A stretch of DNA of 64,000 nucleotides from Planktotalea sp. (GCF_018607995.1 NZ_JABBAL010000034.1:18983-82982); one strand, 5' to 3'. Positions 1 through 9,737 are shown, counted from the stretch's first letter. The notes: generated from the sequence alone by a model not told the origin. Numbers and translations are program-made.

Positions 1-1055
1 CCTTGGAATACTGCGCATGAAGGCGCGTCACATAAACGTTCTGCGGCGTACCTTCACCCCGCGGCCAGCGAACACCCAACGCGCGCAGCTCTTTGTTGCT
101 TAAAAGGATCGGCGGCGCAAGGGTCGCACCGGCTCATGTCCCACGCGTATTCCATGACAATACCACCGGTGCGGCCAACAGTTTTTCCAAACATGTCACG
201 GTAAAACCGCGAGAATACTTTTCGATAAATACAGGCAAATCCGTGTCGGTCGGCAGCGCCTTCGCTTTGTAATTCGCAACCTCGATCCTGCCCTCGCGGG
301 ACAGCATGAAAAATAAAGCATCCTGCACTTTGTCAGCATTGAGTTTGCCCAATTGAATCGCCAACATGAAAGGCTTTGAGCAAAAAGAGATTTGCAAAGG
401 TGGCAACTCTCGCGAGTCACCCGCTGCATGGCGCGCGAGGTTCACATTGGCCACAAAGAACTTCATGCCATTGTCGATATAGTCTGCATGCACCGGCTCC
501 GCGCCTTGCGGCAACTTGTATCCTTCACCCTTTAAAAACGTCGTCAAGCCATCTGACTGCTTCGCTTTGAGAATCAAAATGTCATGTTGTCCAACCGCGT
601 ACTGCGCTTTGATCGCGACACCCTGCGCACACGCGCAACTACAGATTGTAGGCTGCTTTTTCGCACCACGCCGCTGCGTGGCTTCTTCTACAATGATAGG
701 TGTTTCCAGTTTTATTGGCGCGCAAGGATCCTCGTTAAAATATTCAACCAAACGTGGTGCTGTGTACGAATCAAGATGCGTGATGATCTTGGCATCATCC
801 GCGCGCACTTGATCTCGATGCAAGACTTTGCGCGTTGGCACGATCATCGCAAAGTCAGACGGAGCACCGCGATAACCCGAAGACATGGTGATCATAGAAT
901 TGCACCCATTCCGTACAAAGAAGACCTTGGAGGAATGATTGTAGAGCGACCCACTGCCTTAGCGACGTAGAACCCACAAAAGGCTTGGGCGCTGTTTGCT
1001 AAAAATAGAGCAATTAAAAGAAGAGAGAAAAATCGCGTTTTGAACCAACCAATAC
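1..1055 (-). pseudogene. DUF2330 family exported protein, frameshifted; runs off the window start
   Basis: The product resembles DUF2330 proteins, a secreted family of unknown function. The longest open piece (134-895) carries family-like text such as FAMIVPTRKVL and YTAPRLVEYFNEDPC. Conserved parts continue in other frames. Upstream (about 930-1050) a signal-peptide-like hydrophobic stretch is followed by AQAFCGFYVAKA. Downstream the frame carrying FYRDMF and MEYAWDMSRCDPC begins about 70 bases before the open frame ends. A third frame near the window edge gives LLSNKELRALGVRWP. At least three indels are needed, two of them at short T or G runs, and I find no in-frame ATG for the signal peptide. 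I read this as a decaying gene; clustered sequencing errors are the alternative. Confidence 0.75.
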
Positions 1056-1179
1056 CTTTGAAAATAAGGCCAGCCTAAAGCGTAACTCAGGCTGACGTTA
1101 CCTCACGAAATGTGACAGGTGGTGTTCCCCCTATCGACGCCCATGAGGCAAACAAACGCAGATTCTTCGCATTTGATTA

Positions 1180-1272
1180 ATTTTCGCGTTGCATTCGACC
1201 GTCGCGCCCCATAAGCCCGGCGGCGGGACACCCTTCCCCAACGAAGGGCATATATCTGTGAGGATACCAGCT
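1180..1272 (+). ncRNA. serC leader RNA candidate
   Basis: The leader in front of serC contains two tight hairpins: CCCG (1216-1219) with CGGG (1224-1227), then CCCTTC (1231-1236) with GAAGGG (1243-1248). An AU-rich spacer and the GAGGA ribosome site follow. A conserved structured leader (serC motif) is known upstream of serC-serA operons in Alphaproteobacteria, and position and hairpin layout fit it. The ligand and mechanism of that motif are not established. The 5' boundary given here is approximate. Confidence 0.7.
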
Positions 1273-2415
1273 ATGGCTATTCAAGTACCGGTCGCGCGAC
1301 CGTCGAATCCGCGTTTTTCTTCTGGCCCCTGTGCCAAACCCCCCACATTCACGCTCGACACGCTTTCTGACGCTGCCCTTGGCCGTTCGCACCGCGCTGC
1401 TGTTGGCAAGGACAAGCTTAAGGCCGCGATCGAAGAGACCCGTGAGATTTTGGGCGTACCGGCTGACTACAAAATCGGCATCGTGCCCGCCTCTGACACT
1501 GGTGCCTATGAGATGGCCATGTGGAACCTTCTAGGCGAGCGTCACGTTGAAATGCTCGCATGGGAAAGCTTCGGTGCGGGTTGGGTGACTGATGCGGTCA
1601 AACAGCTCAAGCTGGACGCGACTGTGAAAACTGCGGACTACGGTGAGATTGTTGATTTCAGCACGGTCGATTTCAACAATGATGTTTGTTTCACTTGGAA
1701 CGGCACCACCTCCGGTGTGCGCCTCGTCAACGGCGACGTTATTCCCGCTGATCGTGATGGTTTAACGCTTTGCGATGCAACATCCGCCGCCTTTGCGATG
1801 GATTTGCCTTGGGACAAGCTCGATGTGACGACCTTCTCTTGGCAGAAGGTCCTCGGCGGCGAAGCCGCACATGGCATGATCATTCTAAGCCCACGCGCTG
1901 TTGCTCGCCTTGAGAGCTACACACCAGCATGGCCACTCCCCAAAATCTTCCGACTGACTAAAGGTGGCAAACTCATCGACGGTATCTTCTCAGGTGCGAC
2001 AATCAACACGCCCTCCATGTTAGCGGTTGAAGACTACCTGCAAGCGCTAACATGGGCGCGTTCAGTCGGCGGTTTGCAGGGCCTCATTGCCCGCGCAGAC
2101 GCAAATACGGCTGCCGTGACCAACTTTGTCGCGGAGAATGATTGGATTGATTTCCTCGCTGTAGATCCTGCGACGCGTTCAAATACGTCCGTGTGCTTGA
2201 AGTTCACGGATGATCGCATCACAAAAGGCGTGGCTTTCGCAAAAGCCATCGCTAAACGCTTGGAAGCTGAGAACGTAGCGCTCGACATAGGTGGCTATCG
2301 TGATGCCCCTGCGGGTTTACGCATCTGGTGCGGCGGTACGGTCGAAACATCGGATATCGAAGCGATGCTGCCTTGGTTGGCGTTCGCATTCGAGACCGAA
2401 ATCACAGCCGCGTAA
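1273..2415 (+). CDS. serC: phosphoserine aminotransferase
   Basis: This PLP enzyme converts 3-phosphohydroxypyruvate plus glutamate to O-phosphoserine, the second step of serine synthesis, in the cytosol. The 380-residue protein matches the alphaproteobacterial subtype ([16 protein letters not shown] near the N terminus). The Schiff-base lysine lies in [15 protein letters not shown]. The frame is open 28 codons further upstream, but that extension covers the leader RNA. The ATG at 1273 has GAGGA about 9 bases before it, so I start there. serA follows after about 65 bases, giving the usual serC-serA operon. Confidence 0.96.
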   Translation: MAIQVPVARPSNPRFSSGPCAKPPTFTLDTLSDAALGRSHRAAVGKDKLKAAIEETREILGVPADYKIGIVPASDTGAYEMAMWNLLGERHVEMLAWESFGAGWVTDAVKQLKLDATVKTADYGEIVDFSTVDFNNDVCFTWNGTTSGVRLVNGDVIPADRDGLTLCDATSAAFAMDLPWDKLDVTTFSWQKVLGGEAAHGMIILSPRAVARLESYTPAWPLPKIFRLTKGGKLIDGIFSGATINTPSMLAVEDYLQALTWARSVGGLQGLIARADANTAAVTNFVAENDWIDFLAVDPATRSNTSVCLKFTDDRITKGVAFAKAIAKRLEAENVALDIGGYRDAPAGLRIWCGGTVETSDIEAMLPWLAFAFETEITAA

Positions 2416-2481
2416 AACACATAAGGTGCGTGGACGATCCACGCACCATTCCCCCAAAAGATTGATAAAAGGACCAACGCC

Positions 2482-4077
2482 ATGGCTCCCAAAGTACTCG
2501 TTTCTGACAAACTCAGCGAATCCGCTGTTCAAATTTTCCGCGATGCTGGCATTGATGTCGATTTCCAACCCGAGCTGGGTAAAGACAAAGCCAAGCTGGC
2601 CGAAGTGATCGGTCAATACGATGGCCTTGCGATTCGCTCCGCTACAAAGGTGACCGAAAAAATCCTGAACGCAGCAACCAATCTCAAGGTCATCGCGCGC
2701 GCAGGCATCGGCACCGATAACATCGACAAGGTCGCCGCCTCCAAAAAAGGTGTGATCGTGATGAACACACCGTTTGGCAACATGATCACCACCGCCGAGC
2801 ACGCAATCGCAATGATGTTCGCTGTCGCACGTCAAATCCCAGAAGCAAGTTCATCGACACACGCAGGCAAATGGGAAAAATCTAAATTCATGGGTGTTGA
2901 GCTGACCAACAAAACGCTTGGCGTCATTGGAGCAGGCAACATTGGCGGCATTGTCTGTGACCGCGCACGTGGCTTGAAGATGAAGGTCGTCGCTTACGAT
3001 CCATTTCTTGGTGAAGAGAAAGCCGAGAAGATGGCCGTCGAAAAGGTCGAGCTGGATGAACTTCTCGCCCGCGCCGATTTCATCAGCTTGCATGTGCCAT
3101 TCACTGATGCGACCGCCAATATCCTCAGCCGTGAGAACCTCGCCAAGACCAAGAAAGGTGTCCGCATCATCAATTGCGCACGCGGTGGTCTTGTTGATGA
3201 GAAAGCGCTCGCTGATATGTTAAAGTCCGGCCACATCGCTGGCGCGGCTTTTGATGTGTTCAAGGAAGAGCCTGCGACAGAAAATGCACTCTTTAATTTG
3301 CCTAACGTTGTGTGCACCCCGCATTTGGGAGCGGCCACGACGGAGGCGCAGGAAAACGTCGCTTTGCAAGTCGCGCAACAAATGTCGAATTACCTCAACA
3401 CAGGTGCTGTCGAGAACGCCCTCAACATGCCATCCGTCACCGCTGAAGAAGCAAAAATCATGGGACCATGGGTATCTCTCGCAGGTCATCTAGGTGCGTT
3501 CATTGGCCAAATGACGGATGAACCGATCAAAGCGATCAACATCCTCTATGATGGTTCTGTTGCGCAGATGAACCTTGATGCACTAAACTGTGCATCCATC
3601 GCAGGGATAATGAAACGGGTGAACCCCGATGTGAACATGGTGTCCGCCCCTGTGATTGCCACCGAGCGTGGCATCAAAATCAGCACAACAAATCAGGAAA
3701 AATCCGGCACGTTCGATGGTTATATCAAGGTCACCGTCGTCACAGAGAAGCGCGAGCGGTCTGTCGCAGGCACTGTCTTCAGCGATGGCAAACCGCGCTT
3801 TATCCAGATCAAAGGCATCAATATCGATGCGGAAATTGGCGCGCATATGCTCTACACAACCAACGAAGATGTGCCGGGCATCATTGGTCTCCTTGGTAAC
3901 ACAATGGGCAAGAATGGCGTGAACATCGCGAACTTCACGCTTGGCCGCGCTGATGTTGGCGGTGAAGCGATCGCACTCCTATACGTGGACAATCCGATCC
4001 CTGCTGATGTGTTGAAAACACTTGATGGCACAGGCAGGTTCTCACAAGTCAAACCGCTAGAGTTTGACATCGCTTAA
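2482..4077 (+). CDS. serA: D-3-phosphoglycerate dehydrogenase, long form
   Basis: Catalyses the first, committed step of serine synthesis: 3-phosphoglycerate to 3-phosphohydroxypyruvate with NAD+. At 531 residues it is the long form, with substrate and nucleotide domains, an intervening domain and a C-terminal ACT domain (VPGIIGLLGNTMGKNGVNIA). Visible motifs are GAGNIGG for NAD binding, the catalytic arginine in NCARGGLVDE, and the histidine in CTPHLGAATTEAQ. An AAAAGGA ribosome site precedes the ATG. The ACT domain suggests possible serine feedback, but this is not visible in sequence alone. An intrinsic terminator follows directly. Confidence 0.97.
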   Translation: MAPKVLVSDKLSESAVQIFRDAGIDVDFQPELGKDKAKLAEVIGQYDGLAIRSATKVTEKILNAATNLKVIARAGIGTDNIDKVAASKKGVIVMNTPFGNMITTAEHAIAMMFAVARQIPEASSSTHAGKWEKSKFMGVELTNKTLGVIGAGNIGGIVCDRARGLKMKVVAYDPFLGEEKAEKMAVEKVELDELLARADFISLHVPFTDATANILSRENLAKTKKGVRIINCARGGLVDEKALADMLKSGHIAGAAFDVFKEEPATENALFNLPNVVCTPHLGAATTEAQENVALQVAQQMSNYLNTGAVENALNMPSVTAEEAKIMGPWVSLAGHLGAFIGQMTDEPIKAINILYDGSVAQMNLDALNCASIAGIMKRVNPDVNMVSAPVIATERGIKISTTNQEKSGTFDGYIKVTVVTEKRERSVAGTVFSDGKPRFIQIKGINIDAEIGAHMLYTTNEDVPGIIGLLGNTMGKNGVNIANFTLGRADVGGEAIALLYVDNPIPADVLKTLDGTGRFSQVKPLEFDIA

Positions 4078-4086
4078 GCAATGTAG

Positions 4087-4114
4087 AGGCCGCTCTTCTC
4101 AGGGCGGCCTTTCT
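4087..4114 (+). terminator. intrinsic terminator of serC-serA
   Basis: AGGCCGC (from 4087) pairs with the complementary GCGGCCT ending at 4110, followed by TTTC. It lies 10 bases after the serA stop codon. Confidence 0.8.
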
Positions 4115-4131
4115 GCATTAGGGCTATCAAC

Positions 4132-4860
4132 ATGACACAGCCCATTTACGCCATTGGCGACATTCACGGCCAGCTCGAGATGCTGGAAAACGCACTTGCT
4201 CTGATAGAAGCCGACGGCGGCACGGACGCACACATCATTTTCCTTGGTGATTATGTGGATCGCGGTATGCATTCTAAAGGGGTGATCGAGCGTCTCGCAA
4301 CTGGCAAAGCAGCGGGCAAACCTTGGCGCTTTCTCAAAGGTAATCACGACCGCATGTTCGAATGGTTCATGGAACCGATCCCACGTCATGATCCCTATTT
4401 ACTCATTGGTTACCATTGGTTGCACGAAAAACTTGGTGGCACGACAACCCTCGCGTCTTACGGCGTCGATGCAAGCGAGGAACGCAGGCTGTTCAACGTT
4501 CACGCCGACGCGCTCAAGGCAGTCCCACATCATCATCTCCGCTTTTTGCAAGATTGCGAAATTTCGATCTTTGCAGGCCCGTTGTTCTTCACACATGCCG
4601 GTGTGCGCCCCGGTGTCGCACTTCACGACCAAGCCGAAGACGATCTCGTGTGGATCAGAAACGAGTTTTCAAGTAACCGACGCGACCACGGCGCGCTCGT
4701 GGTCCACGGGCACACGCCCGTCGCCGCTCCTTTGCACGCAGGCAATCACGTTAACCTCGACACTGGCGCAGGGTATGGAAAACCTCTAACGACTGCCGTG
4801 TTTAAAGACACGCAAGTCCACGTACTCACAGACCAAGGCCGCCAAAAACTCGTGCCTTAG
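4132..4860 (+). CDS. PPP-family metallophosphoesterase (serine/threonine phosphatase type)
   Basis: A 242-residue calcineurin-like phosphoesterase. All the metal-site motifs of the bacterial PPP phosphatases (PrpA/PrpB, lambda phosphatase type) are present in order: GDIHG (about residue 9), GDYVDRG (about 40), GNHDRM (about 71) and VHGHTPV (about 193). The substrate cannot be told from sequence; dephosphorylation of phosphoproteins or nucleotides such as Ap4A are both possible in this fold. It is monocistronic, separated from serA by a terminator and followed by a repeat-like hairpin. Confidence 0.88.
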   Translation: MTQPIYAIGDIHGQLEMLENALALIEADGGTDAHIIFLGDYVDRGMHSKGVIERLATGKAAGKPWRFLKGNHDRMFEWFMEPIPRHDPYLLIGYHWLHEKLGGTTTLASYGVDASEERRLFNVHADALKAVPHHHLRFLQDCEISIFAGPLFFTHAGVRPGVALHDQAEDDLVWIRNEFSSNRRDHGALVVHGHTPVAAPLHAGNHVNLDTGAGYGKPLTTAVFKDTQVHVLTDQGRQKLVP

Positions 4861-4912
4861 TCTTCCTATTTCCAAAAATGTCCTGGGGGTCTGGGGGCTA
4901 GCACCCAGCCTG
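4861..4912 (+). repeat. intergenic repeat copy 1, hairpin after a stop codon
   Basis: Begins right after a TAG stop. It contains TTTCCAAAAAT, a G-rich run and a hairpin CTGGG/CCCAG. A related element follows the TAG stop at 17615. Both share the order TTCCT, CCAAAAAT, CCT, GGGG-rich stem. It may serve as a terminator for either convergent gene. Confidence 0.6.
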
Positions 4913-4941
4913 TCGGATAGGCAATGCCCATTCAAAAACGA

Positions 4942-6126
4942 CTACACACCCACGTCGATAATCGCTTGCGCCAAGATCGGCACAGACTGCGCGTTCAAGC
5001 CAGCGATATTCATACGGCTGTCGCCAACCATATAAATCCCATGCTCTGCACGCAGACGTTCCACCATCTCAGGAGTAGTCCCAAGGCGTGAAAACATCCC
5101 ACGGTGCTGCGCCAAAAAGCCAAAGCGATCAGACCCGCTCAAACGCTGCAATTCACCTGCAAGCTGTTCACGCAAACCAAGCATGCCTAGACGCACATCT
5201 TCCAACTCTTTCACCCAATCTGCATACAGATCAGGATCGCTTAGAACCATGGTTACCAAACGCGCGCCGTGGTCGGGCGGAAAGGAAAAGTTCTGACGGT
5301 TTAAAAACGCCAAGGTCTCCTGATTGCGACCGCGTTGTGAACCATCTGCCGAGACAGCCATCAAAATACCCGTCCGCTCACGGTAGATCCCAAAGTTCTT
5401 GGAGCAACTCGCAGCCACCAGGCATTCAGGTACAGAGGAGGCGATCAAACGCACGGCGGCGGCATCTTCTTCCAAGCCATCACCAAAGCCTTGGTAAGCG
5501 ATGTCAATCGTTGGAATGGCACCCATATTGTTCAACAGATCCAAAACGATCTGCCATTCGGTCAAATTCAGGTTCGCGCCCGTCGGATTGTGACAGCAGC
5601 CATGCAGCAACACGATGTCGCCTGCCTTCACGTCCTTAAGATCTTCCATCATCCCGTCAAAATCAACGCCGCGCATTTCATTATCAAAGTAGCGATACGC
5701 CACGTGCGTCATACCAAGATAGTTCAACATCGAGACATGGTTCGGCCACGTCGGGTTTGAGACGAAAACACGCGCGTCAGGATTGGCCATCTGGATCAGC
5801 TCGAACGCTTGACGGATCGCGCCAGTGCCACCGGGTGTCGCAATCGACGCGATATTGTCATGCGCAACAGAATTCCCAAGAACGAGATTGATCATTGCAG
5901 TTGAGAAAGCAGGATCGCCCGCCAAAGCCACATAGGACTTGCTGCTTTCCAGTTCCCAAAGCTGCTGCTCTGCACGCTTCACAGCACCCATGATCGGCGT
6001 GACACCTTCAGCGTTCTTATAAACACCAACACCAAGGTCGATTTTGCTATCCCGCGGATCTTCACGGTAGGCTTTGACGAGGGACAGAATTTTGTCAACA
6101 GGTTGCTCTTTAAGGTTAGCAAACAT
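4942..6126 (-). CDS. aromatic/aspartate aminotransferase, class I
   Basis: A 394-residue PLP aminotransferase of the AspC/TyrB type. N-terminal text MFANLKEQPVDKILSL is typical. The PLP lysine lies in AASCSKNFGIYRERTG. PLP- and substrate-contacting segments CCHNPTGAN and IDIAYQGFGDGLEEDA are intact. An upstream extension of 15 codons would lie inside sseA, so the ATG at 6126 is preferred. That ATG shares one base with the sseA stop (TGATG), which implies translational coupling. Aspartate aminotransferases can also deaminate cysteine to 3-mercaptopyruvate, the substrate of the coupled gene. Preferred substrate is inferred, not shown. Confidence 0.93.
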   Translation of the reverse strand: MFANLKEQPVDKILSLVKAYREDPRDSKIDLGVGVYKNAEGVTPIMGAVKRAEQQLWELESSKSYVALAGDPAFSTAMINLVLGNSVAHDNIASIATPGGTGAIRQAFELIQMANPDARVFVSNPTWPNHVSMLNYLGMTHVAYRYFDNEMRGVDFDGMMEDLKDVKAGDIVLLHGCCHNPTGANLNLTEWQIVLDLLNNMGAIPTIDIAYQGFGDGLEEDAAAVRLIASSVPECLVAASCSKNFGIYRERTGILMAVSADGSQRGRNQETLAFLNRQNFSFPPDHGARLVTMVLSDPDLYADWVKELEDVRLGMLGLREQLAGELQRLSGSDRFGFLAQHRGMFSRLGTTPEMVERLRAEHGIYMVGDSRMNIAGLNAQSVPILAQAIIDVGV

Positions 6127-6983
6127 CAGGCTTCTCCGGTTGCAATAGGCATCGTTGGGGCCGCGCCCCATTCATTCCAAGATCCATCATAAACGGAATG
6201 GTCGCTCTTCCCAATCCGCTCAAGTGCAAGGGCAAGAACGCAAGCAGTAATGCCCGAACCGCATGTGTTGATCACAGGCTTGCTTAGATCAACGCCACCT
6301 GCTTCAAAGGTTGCTTTCAACGCAGCAGGTTCTTTCATAGTGTTGTCAGCGTTAAGCAGATCTTTGTAAAACACGTTCAGAGAGCCCGGAATATGACCAG
6401 CGCGCATACCCGATCTGGGCTCTGCCTCTGCGCCAGAAAAGCGTCCGGGTGAACGCGCGTCAACGATCTGAGGTGCACCAAGCTTTGCTGCACCAGCAAC
6501 TTGCGTTGCGTCCTTCACCATTTGGTTCTGAAACCGCACCATCATGTGGCGATCGCGAATAACAGGGGCCAGATCTTCAACCTCACGCCCTTCTGCGACC
6601 CATTTCACCATTCCGCCATCCAAGACCGCAATGTCCATTTGACCCATCAAGCGAAACAGCCACCACACGCGCGGTGCGGAGAAAATGCCAGAGCCGTCGT
6701 AAACAACAATCTGATGCCCGTCGCCGATGCCCAACGCACGCATGCGCGACATGAATTTCTCTGCGCTGGGGGCCATATGGGTAAGCGAAGACCGCGCGTC
6801 GCTTATTTCGTCAATGTTAAAAAAACGCGCACCGGGGATGTGGCTTGCGTCATACTCCGCTTTCGCGTCTCGGCCCTCAGAGGCCATATACCAAGACGCA
6901 TCAATAATTCTCAGATCGGGGTCGCGCATATGCGCTGCCAGCCAATCGGTGGAAACCAATGTCTTCGGGTCGTCCAATGCCAT
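6126..6983 (-). CDS. sseA: 3-mercaptopyruvate sulfurtransferase
   Basis: A two-domain rhodanese family protein of 285 residues that moves sulfur from 3-mercaptopyruvate to an acceptor. The second domain carries the active loop CGSGITA, the SseA-type signature rather than the CRKGVT-like loop of thiosulfate rhodaneses. The inactive first domain contains VVYDGSGIFSAPRVWW. I start at MALDDPKT, preceded by an AGAGGG ribosome site; the 19-codon upstream extension is unlikely. It is the first gene of a two-gene unit with the aminotransferase downstream. Confidence 0.93.
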   Translation of the reverse strand: MALDDPKTLVSTDWLAAHMRDPDLRIIDASWYMASEGRDAKAEYDASHIPGARFFNIDEISDARSSLTHMAPSAEKFMSRMRALGIGDGHQIVVYDGSGIFSAPRVWWLFRLMGQMDIAVLDGGMVKWVAEGREVEDLAPVIRDRHMMVRFQNQMVKDATQVAGAAKLGAPQIVDARSPGRFSGAEAEPRSGMRAGHIPGSLNVFYKDLLNADNTMKEPAALKATFEAGGVDLSKPVINTCGSGITACVLALALERIGKSDHSVYDGSWNEWGAAPTMPIATGEA

Positions 6984-7080
6984 GTGAAAAGCCCTCTTTT
7001 GTCTAAAAACTTGCTTACTGCCGAGGGACCGCAGTAGCAAGTGCAGGCACCGCGAAACCGCGATTCCTCAAATGGCGCGA

Positions 7081-7260
7081 TTACTTCGCCATCATGTTCT
7101 TGACTACCCCAACGGCCGCAAGAACTGTGCCGTCGCTGATACCACCTCCGAGGATGCCAGAGATTGAGTCGATGAGTGTACCTTGGTTCAGGTTCTTTAA
7201 TACACCACCAGCAACGTTGCCGCCGATTGCGCCTGAAGTAAGACCAATCAAAGGTTCCAT
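7081..7260 (-). CDS. small Gly-rich protein of unknown function
   Basis: A 59-residue protein rich in Gly, Ala and Ile (SGAIGGNVAGGV and SGILGGGISDG) ending VKNMMAK. I recall similar small proteins in Rhodobacteraceae but know no function. The start at 7260 has a good AGGA site 7 bases upstream. A longer frame begins at 7356 but lacks a convincing ribosome site. The alternating Gly/hydrophobic pattern could pack into a membrane or assemble into oligomers; this is a guess. Confidence 0.6.
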   Translation of the reverse strand: MEPLIGLTSGAIGGNVAGGVLKNLNQGTLIDSISGILGGGISDGTVLAAVGVVKNMMAK

Positions 7261-7395
7261 AATAATTCCTGCCCGTCGGGCCGTTATATTCAGCAACGCA
7301 CGTACTGCCCGTACCATGCGCGCCTGTTGAGTATTACTACTTGCACAGGAGGTCATGGGTAAAGCAAAGGAAAACTTGTACGTTTTAGACGCAGT

Positions 7396-7872
7396 TTAAT
7401 CTGCGTGACGCAGCAAACGTTGTTTTTGACGACCCCAATCACGCTTGGCATCACTGGCGCGTTTGTCGTGATTTTGTTTTCCCTTGGCGATGCCGATCTT
7501 CAACTTCACAAACCCTTTGTGATTGAAATAGAGCACAAGCGGCACAAGCGTCATGCCTTTGCGCTGCGTATCCGACCACATGCCCACCAGCTCTTTCTTG
7601 GAAGCAAGCAGTTTACGCCGACGGCGTTCTTCGTGGCCCCATGTCTTCGCGGCCTCGTAAGGCGCGATGTAGCTGTTCACTAACCACAGCTCGCCATCTT
7701 TTACTTCCGCGTAGCTTTCAGCAACATTGGCAGAATTCACACGCAGGGATTTGACCTCAGACCCTTGCAGAATGATCCCGCATTCAATGTCATCCTGTAT
7801 CGCATAATCATAACGTGCACGCCGGTTTTCGGCGATCACTTTGTAGTTTGGATTGTCCTTGGGCTTGGCCAT
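7396..7872 (-). CDS. smpB: SsrA-binding protein
   Basis: SmpB (158 residues) binds tmRNA and delivers it to ribosomes stalled on broken messages. Characteristic text: [32 protein letters not shown] at the N-terminal barrel and a basic tail ending [18 protein letters not shown], where the usual KRxxKxxWxxxK-type tail lies. Length is normal. Together with arfB at 45.0 kb, the window holds both a trans-translation factor and a back-up ribosome-rescue factor. Confidence 0.97.
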   Translation of the reverse strand: MAKPKDNPNYKVIAENRRARYDYAIQDDIECGIILQGSEVKSLRVNSANVAESYAEVKDGELWLVNSYIAPYEAAKTWGHEERRRRKLLASKKELVGMWSDTQRKGMTLVPLVLYFNHKGFVKLKIGIAKGKQNHDKRASDAKRDWGRQKQRLLRHAD

Positions 7873-8083
7873 CGCGCACGTGTCTTTCTGAAGTCTAGGT
7901 GCACTACATAGGCGCTATACCTGCGCGCTCCAAGTGCCTTTGAGAAATGCCTCTGGACTTGGACTACACAACTGCTCAGACTTCCTTATAAAATTTGCTT
8001 TTTTGTAAGTCACCAATTTGACCGACTTACTTCTCCTTGCCTTCTTCTTTCTCTGCGCTGCCAAGATATCATTCACGATACCT

Positions 8084-8352
8084 AAGACAGTTCCCTGCGC
8101 ATGGCGCGCTCTGCATTTGAAGCCATGGGGTTTGATAGAGCTAGAGCCGCTGACATGGTCGCTGTCTTAGATGAAATGGATCGTAAAGTGATGGTCGAGG
8201 TCGCGCCTCTCCATGAAATGGACACACCTTTGCTTGAAAACACAGAATTTATAGACACTATCCGCAAAATGATGCCCCGTTATGAGGCGGCGGTGAACAA
8301 GCAGACACTTAAAATCCTTCAGCACAACTCAAAAGGTGAGGAACAGCTATGA
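8084..8352 (+). pseudogene. 3' remnant, possibly the C-terminal tail of a Kef-type cation:proton antiporter
   Basis: An open frame of 83 codons from the ATG at 8101. The coding character continues upstream (DSSLRMARSAFEAMGFD) to an in-frame TAA at 8083 where homologues would read on. The pattern SSLRM-x-R-A-F-E-A-M-G followed by DEMDRK resembles the cytoplasmic tail of CPA2/KefB-like antiporters; this is my best guess and is weak. It overlaps the next gene by four bases (ATGA), so ribosomes finishing this frame could feed the aminotransferase. It might therefore be kept as a coupling leader. Confidence 0.4.
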
Positions 8353-9701
8353 AAGACGACAATTTCCTACGCGAAAACAATGCCCGTCATATTTGGCACC
8401 CGATGGGGCATCAGAACAATTCTGATGAAAACATGCCCGCAATTATCACCAAGGCTGAAGGCGTCGTTATCGAAGATCTCGACGGTCACAAAACAGTCGA
8501 TGCTGTTGGCGGTCTTTGGTGCGTGAACCTCGGCTATTCCAACAACGTCATTAAAGATGCAATTGCCAAGCAGCTCTATGATCTGCCCTATTATTCGGCC
8601 TTCTCTGGAACATCCAACCCGCCTGCGATTGAGGCCTCATACGCAGTACGCGAGTTCTTTGAACCCGACGGCATGGTGCGCACGTTCTTCACCTCTGGCG
8701 GCTCTGACTCGGTCGAAACCTGCCTGCGCCTGTCACGTCAGTACCACCGACTGCGGGGCGAACCAACGCGGACCAAGTTTATCTCCCTCAAGAAGGGCTA
8801 TCACGGCACACACTTCGGCGGTGCATCCGTTAACGGCAACAACCGTTTCCGCATCGGCTATGAACCTATGCTGCCCGGCTGTTTCCACCTGCCCAGCCCC
8901 TATCCCTATCGCAATCCCTTCAACGAGACCGATCCTGCGCAACTGGCGCAAAACATCGCAGCCGCGTTTGAGGATGAGGTTCAGTTCCAAGGCGCGAACA
9001 CCATCGCCGCCTTTATCATGGAGCCGATACAAGGCGCGGGCGGCGTGATTGTTCCACACGAGAGTTTCATGGGTCTTATGCGTGACGTCTGTGATCGTCA
9101 TGGTATTTTGATGATCGCCGATGAGGTCATTACGGGTTTCGGGCGCACCGGCTCTTGGTCTGGCTCAAGCCACTACGATGTAAAACCAGATATGATGAGC
9201 ACCGCCAAGGGCATCACCTCTGGCTACTTCCCTGTTGGTGCTGCGCTGTTCAACGAAAAAGTCGCGGATGTGTTTGAGAACAGCGATCCAGCGGAAGGCG
9301 GTATTTATCATGGTTACACCTACTCTGCACATCCTGTTGGCGCCGCTGCGGTCGCAGCCTGTCTTGCTGAAACCGTGCGTCTTGATCTGCGCGCCAATGC
9401 GGCTGCGCGCGGCACGCAACTTTATGAAGGCCTGCAAGCACTCGCGTCCAAGCACGACATCATAGGTAATGTGCGCGGTGGGCAAGGCTTGATGACAGGG
9501 ATGGAACTGGTCTCTGACAAATCGGCTAAAACTCCGATAGATCCAGCCACAGTCAAACGCATCCAGCAAGCCACCTATGAGGCAGGTGCAATGGTACGTA
9601 TGGGACCACCAAACATTCTGATGTCGCCGCCGCTGACGATTTCTGAGAGCGAAGTGCAAACAATCCTCACAGCGCTCGATTCGGGGCTTTCCGCCGCTTA
9701 A
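8349..9701 (+). CDS. class III (omega) aminotransferase
   Basis: A 450-residue PLP enzyme of the omega-amino acid:pyruvate aminotransferase group. Seen: the substrate-cap start ENNARHIWHPM, the PLP-phosphate site SGGSDSVET, ADEVITGFGRTG with the PLP aspartate, and the Schiff-base lysine in STAKGITSGYFPVGA. Possible amine donors are taurine, beta-alanine, putrescine or other amines; sequence alone does not decide. A close paralogue (about 60% identity over the first 98 residues, counted by eye) starts at 63706. The ATG overlaps the stop of the preceding remnant. Confidence 0.93.
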   Translation: MKDDNFLRENNARHIWHPMGHQNNSDENMPAIITKAEGVVIEDLDGHKTVDAVGGLWCVNLGYSNNVIKDAIAKQLYDLPYYSAFSGTSNPPAIEASYAVREFFEPDGMVRTFFTSGGSDSVETCLRLSRQYHRLRGEPTRTKFISLKKGYHGTHFGGASVNGNNRFRIGYEPMLPGCFHLPSPYPYRNPFNETDPAQLAQNIAAAFEDEVQFQGANTIAAFIMEPIQGAGGVIVPHESFMGLMRDVCDRHGILMIADEVITGFGRTGSWSGSSHYDVKPDMMSTAKGITSGYFPVGAALFNEKVADVFENSDPAEGGIYHGYTYSAHPVGAAAVAACLAETVRLDLRANAAARGTQLYEGLQALASKHDIIGNVRGGQGLMTGMELVSDKSAKTPIDPATVKRIQQATYEAGAMVRMGPPNILMSPPLTISESEVQTILTALDSGLSAA

Positions 9702-9737
9702 ATTCTATCGGCTTGAACTTAGATGACACAGACTTCT

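Noticed and set aside
1189..1272. N-terminal extension of SerC
   Set aside because: It would translate through the leader RNA hairpins; a strong ribosome site precedes the internal ATG.
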